The translations under genes were made by a program, and so were the position numbers. This document shows positions 16,335 to 24,417 of a stretch of 52,887 bases of DNA, in pieces (position 1 is the stretch's first letter; each line of letters opens with the position of its first letter). The notes beneath the pieces were generated by a model. The model saw nothing but the letters and a program-made list of their open reading frames with translations, ran no database searches and had not been told where the DNA came from. The stretch is from NCBI GenBank assembly GCA_023435565.1, contig JAEYRN010000026.1, forward strand, positions 1 to 52,887, given 5' to 3'. The stretch is from Bacillota bacterium (lineage in GTDB: Bacteria > Bacillota > UBA4882 > UBA8346).

Positions 16335-17447
16335 TTACTTTAAATTTTCAGGATTAAGCCCTTCAAGTTCAGATATGGTAAACCGTCCATCTTTTCGAAT
16401 TAGCTTACCATCAAAATATATTTCTCCACCCCCGAATTCCGGTTGTTGAATTAGCACTAAGTCCCAATGAATAGCTGAACGGTTACCATTGTCACATTCC
16501 TGGTAAGCTTGGCCCGGGGTAAAATGAACACTACCGCAGATTTTTTCATCAAATAAGGTATCCTTCATCGGCTTTAAAATATAAGGATTTACTCCGATTG
16601 AAAACTCGCCAATGAAACGAGCCCCCTCGTCAGTATTCAATGTCTGATTAAGTTTATCCGTCTCATTACTGGTTGCCTTAACTATTTTTCCATTTACAAA
16701 TTCCAAGCGAATTTGTTCATAGGTTAATCCTTGGTATACAGCGGGAGTATTATATGTAATTACTCCGTTAACCGATTCTCTAACCGGTGCTGTGAAAATC
16801 TCACCGTCAGGGATATTCATTTCGCCTGCGCAAGGAATAGCCGGAAGCCCTTTGATGGAAAAATTTAAATCTGTCTCCCGTCCAGTCAAACGTACTTGGT
16901 CGGTCTTTTCCATCAATTTTTTTAACGGTTCCATCGCCCTCGCCATTTTTTGGTAATCCAAAGTGCAAACATCAAAATAAAAATCCTCAAAAGCCTCGGT
17001 ACTCATATTGGCTGATTGGGCCATTGATGGATTAGGGTAGCGCATAATGCACCACTTAGTATTGTTGACTCTTTCCTCCACGACCGGGCGGGAATAATGT
17101 TTCATATATATTTGCTGTTGTTCTCCGGGAACATCTGCTGTCTCATTAGCATTTTCCGTAGCCCTAATACCAATGTACGCATCCATTTCTTTCATCTGGA
17201 CCAGTTCATATCCAGCCATTTTATCCAATTGTTCCCTGGTAGCTTCTAGCATTATTTGCCGGTCTATCTGTTTATTCCTAAGCGTTACGTACGGGACTCC
17301 TCCAACCCGATAGACTTCTTTTACCACCGCTAATGCCAAGGGCATTCCATTATCGATCACTTCAATTAAAATTTTCTCACCCGATTGTAGTTTTACTGAA
17401 TAATTGATTAACCCTTCCGCCATCTTTTGCAACCTCGGGTCTTTCAT
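16335..17447 (-). CDS. Aminopeptidase, M29 family
   Basis: A 370-residue metallopeptidase of the AmpS/PepS (M29) family that removes N-terminal residues from peptides in the cytosol. Metal ligands are visible in the expected order: EMNIPDGE, FIGEFSIG, GSVHFTPG and SAIHWD. Length is normal for the family. GGGGGTGG lies 4 bases before the ATG. It is transcribed alone, divergent from the reoY-like gene. The 160 bases after it hold no clear structure. Confidence 0.9.
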   Translation of the reverse strand: MKDPRLQKMAEGLINYSVKLQSGEKILIEVIDNGMPLALAVVKEVYRVGGVPYVTLRNKQIDRQIMLEATREQLDKMAGYELVQMKEMDAYIGIRATENANETADVPGEQQQIYMKHYSRPVVEERVNNTKWCIMRYPNPSMAQSANMSTEAFEDFYFDVCTLDYQKMARAMEPLKKLMEKTDQVRLTGRETDLNFSIKGLPAIPCAGEMNIPDGEIFTAPVRESVNGVITYNTPAVYQGLTYEQIRLEFVNGKIVKATSNETDKLNQTLNTDEGARFIGEFSIGVNPYILKPMKDTLFDEKICGSVHFTPGQAYQECDNGNRSAIHWDLVLIQQPEFGGGEIYFDGKLIRKDGRFTISELEGLNPENLK

Positions 17448-17647
17448 ATTACCACCCCCTAAAAGTATTATTCCAAGAACCGGAGCGATTAAGCATTAGC
17501 CATGTATATCTGGTTTCCCGGCTTTTTTCTTATTAATATTATTAAACAAATTAGCTTTTGTAAATATTTGTCTCTCAGTCTTGAATCATACTATTCCGAA
17601 TATTATTATAGAAAACACTATATAAATGTTAAACGGGGTAGACATCC

Positions 17648-18187
17648 ATGAATAAAAAAGCGGTGAGTGTTTGGGCTAAGAAGAACTTTATACTCTGGTT
17701 TATTGAAAATAACCGATTCTCCAATGATAACCCTATCAATATTCTCCAAGAACTATCCCAGACCGAAGAACTACTCTGTAGGCTAAAACTGGTACTGAAC
17801 GGTTCTTATTTGCGACCATTAATTGTAATCTCCACCGAAGGAATAGGAATGCCGCCACTTCTTTATAAAACCATCGATTATAATGAAAAAGACCTCCAAA
17901 CAATTCTCGAACACATCTATTTAGAAAGAGAGAGCCCGATTTATTTAACTTTGTATTACCCTGAGCGTTCATTTTCCGAACCTTACCTTACAATCGCGGA
18001 AGATACCGGAAACCTTAATGCTAGTCAAGCCGATCAATTACTAATTGATTTTGAATTGTCCCTCTGGTTTGCTGGTTTTAAGCGCGATCAAGAAAGAGCT
18101 GACATTTTAAAACAAATCGACCGTTCCTTGGCTGAAGGCAAAAAACGTGAGTTTCGACGCTTGGTTAAAATGTTAAAAAGCCTTTAA
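17648..18187 (+). CDS. ReoY/YpiB-like UPF0302 protein
   Basis: A 179-residue protein that resembles Bacillus YpiB, also called ReoY: KKNFILWFIENN near the start, a middle with IYLERESPIYLTLYY, and a C-terminal IDEAL-type segment ILKQIDRSLAEGKKREFRRL. ReoY is known in Listeria and Bacillus as an adaptor that, with ReoM, controls ClpCP breakdown of MurA, the first enzyme of peptidoglycan precursor synthesis. ReoM and the kinase PrkC are encoded 9-13 kb away. The 3' end overlaps the convergent HAD gene by 4 bases. Similarity is judged by eye and is moderate. Confidence 0.7.
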   Translation: MNKKAVSVWAKKNFILWFIENNRFSNDNPINILQELSQTEELLCRLKLVLNGSYLRPLIVISTEGIGMPPLLYKTIDYNEKDLQTILEHIYLERESPIYLTLYYPERSFSEPYLTIAEDTGNLNASQADQLLIDFELSLWFAGFKRDQERADILKQIDRSLAEGKKREFRRLVKMLKSL

Positions 18188-18831
18188 GCTGAAAGTTGGT
18201 CCTTTATCCGTGAAATAATCATCGGGAGTTCCGTCAAGTTAGAAATCCCCCAAGTAATATTATTGATAGGACCTTCTCCAATAAATATTGAAGTAATTCC
18301 GGTTGCTTCACCGCCTAAAACGTTCACCGGAGTGTCGTCAATGAATAAACAGTCCCTCCCTTCAACTCCCAAATCCGCTAATACCTTATAATAGCTTGAA
18401 AGATTCGGCTTTCCGATATAATTACAAAAATGAATATCGTAAATTTTATCAAAATATTTCCTGATATTCAATATATCCAAAACTTTCTCAATATATTTTA
18501 ACGGACTATTGCTAAATACTACTTTTTTTATTTCCAACTCACTTAAAATTTTGTCTATTAACGGGTCAGGTTTTAAAAAATCAGCAACGTTAACATTATA
18601 GACATAATTAATATATTCTTCTGGATCTATTTTATTATGAACCACCATCCCTCCCAAAGTCGTCCCATACTTATTGCAATAATCAAAACGAATCATAGAA
18701 ATTTTTGATTCAGGAATTTGCATTTTTTGACCAATATACCAATCAATCTGCTGGTTTATCTGGTCTAATAGACCAGATTCTTTTGGATAAAGAGTATTGT
18801 CCAAATCAAAAATTATATAACGATATCCCAT
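18184..18831 (-). CDS. HAD phosphatase, pyrimidine 5'-nucleotidase type
   Basis: A 215-residue haloacid dehalogenase hydrolase. Motif I is FDLDNTLYP with the nucleophile Asp and the acid Asp two residues later, motif II is VFSNS, and motif IV is FIDDTPVN. The alpha-helical cap sits between motifs I and II, as in SSM1-like pyrimidine nucleotidases. It probably dephosphorylates nucleotides or sugar phosphates. It overlaps the convergent reoY-like gene by 4 bases. Confidence 0.85.
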   Translation of the reverse strand: MGYRYIIFDLDNTLYPKESGLLDQINQQIDWYIGQKMQIPESKISMIRFDYCNKYGTTLGGMVVHNKIDPEEYINYVYNVNVADFLKPDPLIDKILSELEIKKVVFSNSPLKYIEKVLDILNIRKYFDKIYDIHFCNYIGKPNLSSYYKVLADLGVEGRDCLFIDDTPVNVLGGEATGITSIFIGEGPINNITWGISNLTELPMIISRIKDQLSA

Positions 18832-19609
18832 TGCACCACCATATTGTTTACTACTAATTTAATATCATTGAAACAAAACAAACTAGTACATTCATGTAAA
18901 AATCAATTCTAAAAAGATTAATAAAATCCTGCAGAAACAAGAAAATGTCAAGGCCTTATACCTATTAACTTTGTAAAGCGGCTCTTAATCCTAATAAATT
19001 TGAATATACTAGCAATAGGCTAAATCTATCAAATATAAGTTATAGATTCAGTTTTATATTAAAAATGAAGTTAAACGTAATTGTTAGAGGTTCTATAATA
19101 TTTAGAACTCCTCCTCTTTGTTTTTATATTATAATCCCAATATACAAATTATATAGAAAACGCAAAGCGAAGATAAGTTAAGAATGAGTTTTTTATATTC
19201 TTTTTTTATATGATTTAAGCTAAAATGACATTTGTAATTTTGTTAATGACAAATGTCATGTTTACAAAGATTTCCCTAAATTATATAATTGATATTATTG
19301 ATTTAAAAAATTAAGAAAATAAAAACCAGAATTAACTTATTTACATATGCTAATTTTATGAATGAAATATAACACCTGAGTGTTAATCCGGCATCTTTCG
19401 CATATCCTTATATTTGAATACTTGTTTCTAGTTAACTTTAACTCGTAATAAACCGTTTCTTTTAGGTAAATTCCTTTATTTTTCTTAAGATAGTAGTTAT
19501 TATCGTTTTAATCCGTTTTTTTAATTTTTTATTAATTTTTTATTTTGGGCAGGATTAAATTAAAACATCGTCGAATAAGTTGAAACAAAGAAATAAAGGA
19601 GGGATTTTT
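18832..19609. other. AT-rich gap with two structured sites
   Basis: About 780 bases with no convincing gene. Near 19086-19127 on the plus strand a hairpin (GGTTCTA with TAGAACT, extended by AGAGG with CCTCT) is followed by TTTGTTTTTATATT, like a terminator, though no plus-strand gene precedes it. At 19225-19259 a perfect 11-bp inverted repeat, ATGACATTTGT and ACAAATGTCAT, encloses 13 bases. The region may encode a small RNA ending at the first hairpin. Confidence 0.4.
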
Positions 19610-19942
19610 TTGGCTTTTATCAAATTTCAGAAGGAAAAAACTAAAAAGGGGGCGACATCTAAAACTATTGGAATTAATCGTAAAGGTAGATTTGCTTTTT
19701 ATAAACCTGTGGTAGAAAAGTATTTTGATAAAATAAATTTTGTTGAATTATTTTTTGATCCTGAAGTCAAAAAAATGGGAATCCTACCGGTAAATGAACC
19801 TACGCCCGATTCCTTTAAAATTCAGGGTCAAACAACTAAAATGGTAGTAGCAAAAAAATTTTTAAATCGCTTCCAAATACCAATTGAAGATAAAAGATAT
19901 GAATTTGAGTATGAAGATGGGATGCTAATAGTTCAATTATAG
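19610..19942 (+). CDS. Hypothetical protein, about 110 residues
   Basis: A 110-residue soluble protein starting with TTG at 19610, preceded by AAGGAGGG 6 bases upstream. An early basic segment (KEKTKKG) is followed by IGINRKGRFAFYKPVVEKYF and a second half rich in beta-prone residues. There is no signal peptide, helix or known catalytic motif. A DNA- or RNA-binding role is possible but not shown. It sits alone between two AT-rich regions and is followed by a strong terminator. Confidence 0.6.
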   Translation: MAFIKFQKEKTKKGATSKTIGINRKGRFAFYKPVVEKYFDKINFVELFFDPEVKKMGILPVNEPTPDSFKIQGQTTKMVVAKKFLNRFQIPIEDKRYEFEYEDGMLIVQL

Positions 19943-19976
19943 CGTTTAACGAAACAATAACTAACTCACTATTAAA

Positions 19977-20007
19977 AAAAGCCTGATATATACAGGCTTT
20001 TGTTTTT
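19977..20007. terminator. Bidirectional terminator
   Basis: AAAGCCTG pairs with CAGGCTTT around 7 bases. It has T tracts on both strands, so it can end the 19610 gene on plus and murC on minus. Confidence 0.85.
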
Positions 20008-20067
20008 AGATAAATATCTACAATTTAACTTTTTTTAATATATAGGAAAATTAACGTCGAAGACTAC

Positions 20068-21429
20068 TTAAATAAAAATACTTTTCAACAATCTTTCTCC
20101 AACTTCGAAAATATTCCCTGCTCCCATTGTAATAATTAAATCACCCTTCCGGACATGTTTAGCCAAATGATCTACTATTGTGTTAAAGTCTCCAAGATAA
20201 CGGACATCGGTATGATAATTACGCGCTTTTATAGCTAAATCATGACTGGAAATGTCCCCTGGATCGACTTCTCTAGCGGGATAAATATCTGCTAAAACAA
20301 GGATATCCGTATCATTAAATGACTTCACGAATTCATCCAATAAAAATTTTGTCCGGCTATATAGATGGGGTTGAAAAACACACCAGACACGCCCCTTAAA
20401 AGCTTGTCGCGCTGTAGCCAAAGTAGCTCTAACAGCCCCAGGATGATGGGCGTAATCGTCTACCACCATCGCTCCGCGATATTCACCTTTAATTTCGAAC
20501 CTCCGTTTTACGCCGGTAAATTCGGCTAAAATGTTTAAAGCTATATTTATATCAACTCCTAATTCCGAAGCAATCGCTAAAGCACCCAATGCATTTTGTA
20601 AATTATGACGGCCGGGAACTTTTAAGCGAAGCTCCCCGTGACTCTTACCTTTATAGTTTATGCGTCCGGCGATTCCTAAGGTTTCAATGGTTTGATAATC
20701 AGCAATTTCCCAATCAAACTGTGGTTGATAGCCAAAAGTAATAATCTTTCCCTTATATTTCTTTTTTAATGAATAAGCGTTAGGGTCGTCTCCCCAAAGA
20801 ACTAAAGCTCCATTTTTTGGCAACAATTCAACAAATTCAGAAAAAGTTTTAATCACGTCCTTCAAAGTTGGGAAACAATCCGGATGGTCCCAATCGATAT
20901 TAGTGATTAGCTCAATGGAAGGACGAAGATATAAAAAAGACCTTTTAAATTCACAAGCCTCAACCACCATATAATCGGATTTTCCAGAACGATGGTTTCC
21001 TTGAAAAGCCTCTATTTCTCCGCCAACCAAAACTGTAGGGTCTACCCCACTTGAAGTTAAAACCAAAGCGGTCATTGCAGTAGTGGTAGTCTTCCCGTGT
21101 GTTCCGGCAATGGCTATTCCTCGCCCAACTTCGTTCATAAGTTTACCTAGTAACTCAGCTCCCTCAATCACAGGTATACCTTTATCTATAGCCGCTTTAA
21201 TCTCACAATTTTCGTTTCCTACTGCATTGGTAAATACTACTAAATCAGCGCCATCAATATTAGCAGGATTATGTCCGATAAATACTTTAATTCCACGTTT
21301 TGTAAGATTTTGAACTGAGTTTGACTCATATGCGTCCGAACCGGTAATATTATAACCGCGGTCTTGGTATAACTTAGCCAGCCCACTCAAGCGCGCACCA
21401 CCGATGCCTACAAAATGAAGGTTTTTCAT
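20068..21429 (-). CDS. murC: UDP-N-acetylmuramate--L-alanine ligase MurC
   Basis: Cytosolic peptidoglycan ligase of 453 residues that adds L-alanine to UDP-MurNAc using ATP. It begins with the Rossmann segment HFVGIGGARLSGLA, has the ATP loop GTHGKTTTT, and continues with a middle domain containing ITNIDWDHPD and a C-terminal domain with DDYAHHPGA. ATG at 21429 matches the family start; GGGGAG lies 11 bases upstream. A TTG seven codons earlier has no ribosome site. It is a single gene away from the usual division cluster. Its leader is structured. Confidence 0.95.
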   Translation of the reverse strand: MKNLHFVGIGGARLSGLAKLYQDRGYNITGSDAYESNSVQNLTKRGIKVFIGHNPANIDGADLVVFTNAVGNENCEIKAAIDKGIPVIEGAELLGKLMNEVGRGIAIAGTHGKTTTTAMTALVLTSSGVDPTVLVGGEIEAFQGNHRSGKSDYMVVEACEFKRSFLYLRPSIELITNIDWDHPDCFPTLKDVIKTFSEFVELLPKNGALVLWGDDPNAYSLKKKYKGKIITFGYQPQFDWEIADYQTIETLGIAGRINYKGKSHGELRLKVPGRHNLQNALGALAIASELGVDINIALNILAEFTGVKRRFEIKGEYRGAMVVDDYAHHPGAVRATLATARQAFKGRVWCVFQPHLYSRTKFLLDEFVKSFNDTDILVLADIYPAREVDPGDISSHDLAIKARNYHTDVRYLGDFNTIVDHLAKHVRKGDLIITMGAGNIFEVGERLLKSIFI

Positions 21430-21467
21430 TGATGTTAATACTCCCCTCAATCAAAAAATCTATACTC

Positions 21468-21550
21468 ATATACATCATGGGGCTGGTCGGAAGCTTCGCT
21501 TCCTGCTTGCCTATGCGTCCTAGCCGAGGCTTACGGATCCTAATGTATAT
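21468..21550 (-). ncRNA. Structured leader upstream of murC
   Basis: An 83-base GC-rich island in an AT-rich gap. On the minus strand ATATACAT (21550-21543) pairs with ATGTATAT (21475-21468), closing a domain that contains a hairpin GGAAGC-GAA-GCTTCC and a possible GGCT with AGCC stem. It starts about 13 bases after the likely transcription start and ends near the murC ribosome site. It matches no riboswitch class I can recognise. It could be a cis-regulator or a dispersed repeat inserted in the leader. Confidence 0.5.
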
Positions 21551-21569
21551 TAGAAATTTAATTCAACTT

Positions 21570-21578
21570 ATTATAACA
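21570..21578 (-). promoter_or_regulatory. Extended -10 promoter for murC
   Basis: TGTTATAAT on the minus strand is an extended -10 element with a perfect TATAAT. No good -35 element lies 17 bases upstream. It would start transcription near 21563. Confidence 0.5.
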
Positions 21579-21782
21579 TATTTTAATTGGTTAAAATACA
21601 ATTCATGCATGTTTTTTGGAGTGATAAGTTACTTAACCCAACCATCTCCAAAACTTTTTTCAACTAGGTTCAAGAATCTTTATTATTAAAATCAATATTT
21701 TAGTTTAAAATATTATTGAAGTCATTTAAGCTGTGTGTTCCTAAATGGTTTCCATAGCTGACTTCAACTAGGGGGTGAAAAC

Positions 21783-21971
21783 TTGAGTCGTCGTGACAGC
21801 ATCGTTTCCGATCAGGTAAAATACGAAATCGCAAAGGAATTGGGATTTGCCGACCGGATCCAGGTACAAAATAACACTTACGACTATGGAAACATCACCA
21901 CCCGTGAAGCCGGTTTAATAGTTCGCGGATTAATCGAAAAAGCGGAGGAATTATTATCCCGGCAAGGTTAG
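21783..21971 (+). CDS. sspF: Alpha/beta-type small acid-soluble spore protein, SspF-like
   Basis: A 62-residue DNA-binding spore protein made late in the forespore. MSRRDSIVSDQVKYEIAKEL follows the SspF pattern, with the germination protease site at KYEIA and the second helix TTREAGLIVRGLIEKAEE. It starts with TTG, preceded by GGGGTG at 5 bases. The paired-glycine motif of major SASPs is not retained, which is also true of SspF. It is divergent from murC and followed by a terminator that overlaps its stop codon. Confidence 0.88.
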   Translation: MSRRDSIVSDQVKYEIAKELGFADRIQVQNNTYDYGNITTREAGLIVRGLIEKAEELLSRQG

Positions 21972-21987
21972 GGGCTAACCCCTAACC
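21966..21987 (+). terminator. Terminator overlapping the sspF stop codon
   Basis: GGTTAGGGG pairs perfectly with CCCCTAACC around CTAA. The stop TAG is inside the 5' arm. The following tract TCTTTATG is only moderately T-rich. Confidence 0.6.
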
Positions 21988-22067
21988 TCTTTATGATTTT
22001 CAATATATACATAAATATTAAGTTGGATACTTATTATAGACCCATTAATTGCGCCATTTTCTTAACT

Positions 22068-22097
22068 TTCACATTTTAACTAATAAATTAATATAAT
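22068..22097 (+). promoter_or_regulatory. Promoter of candidate small RNA
   Basis: TTCACA (22068-22073) and a perfect TATAAT (22092-22097) are separated by 18 bases. Transcription would begin near 22104. Confidence 0.6.
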
Positions 22098-22103
22098 GAA
22101 ACA

Positions 22104-22220
22104 AAAGTTTCCGCCGGTTCAAAACTGGCACTCCGCTACTTGACCCCTTACTGACCCAAGCATAGGGAAATGTAGTCTTTATTAATCATCAATTAAGCCG
22201 GAAATCCGGCTTTCTTTTTT
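22104..22220 (+). ncRNA. Candidate small RNA or leader, 117 bases
   Basis: A short transcription unit between sspF and the beta-barrel gene, with its own promoter and a strong terminator (AAGCCGG-AAAT-CCGGCTT then TTTCTTTTTTT). Inside, GCCGGTT-CAA-AACTGGC forms a hairpin, and CTAC with GTAG closes a domain containing a CCC to GGG stem. No reading frame of note. It could be a free-standing RNA, or a leader with attenuation of the downstream gene, whose start is 100 bases further on. It matches no class I know. Confidence 0.5.
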
Positions 22221-22321
22221 TACCATGACTGGATTTTTTTTATTATAACCCTTCAGCAGGTATTCTATTATCTAAAACGAATCATCCCCCTATACTTTTT
22301 TTAAAAATTAGGAGGAACAAT

Positions 22322-23512
22322 TTGAAAAAGCCCATCGTTATCTGTTCCCTTCTGTTCATAATGATACTATTTTCACTTCCAACTTTCGGAGCTTCTGCTC
22401 CCAGATCTACTGATCGGAAAATCTCAGATTTAACAAGTCGTTTTGATAATCTAGAAGCAAATTGGGGCCGGTTCCAACTAGGCGGTAATTTTAATATTCA
22501 AACACAATCCGATCTAAGTTCGGAGCAACAAAATCTTCCTTTATTCAAAGTTAATCAGGAACTTAATCTGTTTTTAGATGCTTTTATCGACCGGAATCTT
22601 CTCTTCTCACTAAAAATGGCTCATCGTGGCGGATGGGGTCTGGGTTTCCAGGGTATGGATTCTGAAAATATACCTCTAGATCCTCCAATAGTGTCTCCTC
22701 TCCAAATTGATGAAGCATTCTTAAGAATGGAGCACCCTAAAAGCCTGAATTACCTTGGCCGCTTTCGATACTCATTCGGTCCATTCGGTTTGATCTCCGA
22801 CTTTTTTACAAGCCCAGCCGAAGGTTTGGCCTACCAACGGTCCTTTGGTGACTACCACTTTGCTGGTTTATACTCAAGAGTCTATACTCAATATTTACCT
22901 GGTTCCGATAAAGTTGAAGTTAGCGAGGATTATATAGCAGGAAGAATCGGATGGTCAAATAAAAATTCCATTTTAGGGCTCAATCTGGTCCCCTTTGGCG
23001 TCTCCGGTGAAAAAAATGTCAGTATCGATTGGTCAACTACCAATTCAAACTCATCCTTCGCCGCCGAATTAGGCTGGTATTCTTTTAAATCCGATCAGTT
23101 TCCGGACTATGTGGTTGACTGGGCGCCGGGAATTCTAATCAGCTATCAAAAACATTTTTCTCGAAACGGAATCTTCCAAATTAAAGCTGCATATTTTGCG
23201 CCGGATTTCGCTCCTTCTTATTCCAGCTTGGCCCACTCCTCCGGCGACAATCGAGAATGGTTTTTACCCAATTCTCAAGGAATTGACCTGTTATTAATGT
23301 CACCTTTACCGAAGAATTATCAACTAACTAACCGCTTACTATTATTAAATCCGATTGAAAACTTTGGACAACCTGAAATTGGATACCGTTTACGAAGCAG
23401 TATTATCAAATCATACTCTCCTATTAACCAACTTGAATTCGGGATTGATCTAATCCACTTGACCGAAACGGAAGAAAATGAAGCGTTCATTAGTTGGACT
23501 GTACAATTTTAG
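22322..23512 (+). CDS. Putative outer-membrane beta-barrel protein
   Basis: A 396-residue exported protein. A signal peptide (about residues 1-25, ending near FGASA) is followed by a short amphipathic stretch and then about 340 residues of alternating hydrophobic and polar beta strands rich in aromatic residues, with many strands ending in Tyr, Phe or Trp. The last residues, FISWTVQF, fit the C-terminal strand signature recognised by the BAM machinery. TTG start with AGGAGG 6 bases upstream. If right, the organism has an outer membrane, as in diderm Firmicutes such as Halanaerobiales and Negativicutes. No LPS gene is in the window. The alternative is a secreted beta-rich surface protein. The 3' end overlaps the convergent gene by 4 bases. 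Confidence 0.6.
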   Translation: MKKPIVICSLLFIMILFSLPTFGASAPRSTDRKISDLTSRFDNLEANWGRFQLGGNFNIQTQSDLSSEQQNLPLFKVNQELNLFLDAFIDRNLLFSLKMAHRGGWGLGFQGMDSENIPLDPPIVSPLQIDEAFLRMEHPKSLNYLGRFRYSFGPFGLISDFFTSPAEGLAYQRSFGDYHFAGLYSRVYTQYLPGSDKVEVSEDYIAGRIGWSNKNSILGLNLVPFGVSGEKNVSIDWSTTNSNSSFAAELGWYSFKSDQFPDYVVDWAPGILISYQKHFSRNGIFQIKAAYFAPDFAPSYSSLAHSSGDNREWFLPNSQGIDLLLMSPLPKNYQLTNRLLLLNPIENFGQPEIGYRLRSSIIKSYSPINQLEFGIDLIHLTETEENEAFISWTVQF

Positions 23513-23772
23513 CTCTTGGTCCCAATTAAAACCAGGACCATTCCAAAACTGATTAAAAATACCTTATACCAAGGTAAACGAACAGCAATTGCAGCTATAC
23601 CAAGAACACTTACCACGATAAATACTAGTGGCCCAACCAGCCCAAGGAAAGCATTCATTCTTAATGCCGAGTCAACCCGGCCCATTTTTAAAAAGATAAA
23701 AGCTACCGCAATTTCAAGTAATCCCGAAATTATTCTTATCACTGCCATATTGTTTAAAATCGTCCGTTCCAT
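23509..23772 (-). CDS. YqhV-like membrane protein (DUF2619)
   Basis: An 87-residue protein with three membrane helices. It resembles Bacillus YqhV (DUF2619), whose gene lies next to the spoIIIA operon. The order of segments, RIISGLLEIAVAFIFLKMG, then GLVGPLVFIVVS, then a final helix, matches. GAGGGAG is 8 bases before the ATG. Function is unknown; the link to spores is from gene neighbours in other genomes, not from this window. Confidence 0.7.
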   Translation of the reverse strand: MERTILNNMAVIRIISGLLEIAVAFIFLKMGRVDSALRMNAFLGLVGPLVFIVVSVLGIAAIAVRLPWYKVFLISFGMVLVLIGTKS

Positions 23773-23819
23773 GTGCTTTACTCCCTCGTTAAGTAATTAA
23801 AAATTCGAATCCTGTATTA

Positions 23820-24278
23820 TTACCTTTTACCAATCCTTAAAATATTTAACAATAAAGCGGTTACTCCCGCTGCGGCTAGAGGCCCGACTGGAATACCCTT
23901 TAATAGCGAAACCCCAATCACTGTACCAATTACCAAACCTATTACTACCTCTGGTTGAAGCTGAAGTAAAATCATCCCTTGCCCGCATAAATATGCCGCT
24001 GTAATCCCTCCAATGATCGCTAAAATTCCTGATAAACTTTTAAAAGTAACCCAAATATCTTTAAAACCTACTTTTTCCAAAGCAAACGGTACTAAAACTG
24101 CGATAAGAAGGAAAAGCAAACCAATATCAGTCGCTCTACGTTCAAATAAATGCAAAAGCGATTGAAATTTTGTCAATTTTAAGACTAGCAAACTCCCCGC
24201 TGCTGAAGCTATTAAATGGTTATTAAACAAAAGTCCGACGGTTAGTATTATTAATAATAATATATTATCTTGAATCAT
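23820..24278 (-). CDS. UPF0756 membrane protein (YtwI/DUF441)
   Basis: A 152-residue protein with four to five membrane helices and the C-terminal segment GIPVGPLAAAGVTALLL, the UPF0756 signature. ATG at 24278 has GGGAGTG 5 bases upstream; an in-frame ATG 8 codons earlier does not. No function has been assigned to this family. It is transcribed alone, possibly with the YqhV-like gene downstream. Confidence 0.75.
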   Translation of the reverse strand: MIQDNILLLIILTVGLLFNNHLIASAAGSLLVLKLTKFQSLLHLFERRATDIGLLFLLIAVLVPFALEKVGFKDIWVTFKSLSGILAIIGGITAAYLCGQGMILLQLQPEVVIGLVIGTVIGVSLLKGIPVGPLAAAGVTALLLNILRIGKR

Positions 24279-24417
24279 AGTTTCACTCCCTAAATCATCC
24301 ATATTCTTACACTAATCTATTAATGTCTTTATTCAATTTTATTATAAAAGAAAGTTTAATTTAGAATCTTCAACAAAACACCACCTCTCGGCATAAAATG
24401 ACAACGGGGTGATGCTA

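Noticed and set aside
22104..22220. c-di-GMP riboswitch in the candidate small RNA
   Set aside because: A short stretch (GGCACTCCG) resembles part of the GEMM aptamer, but the conserved core is missing.
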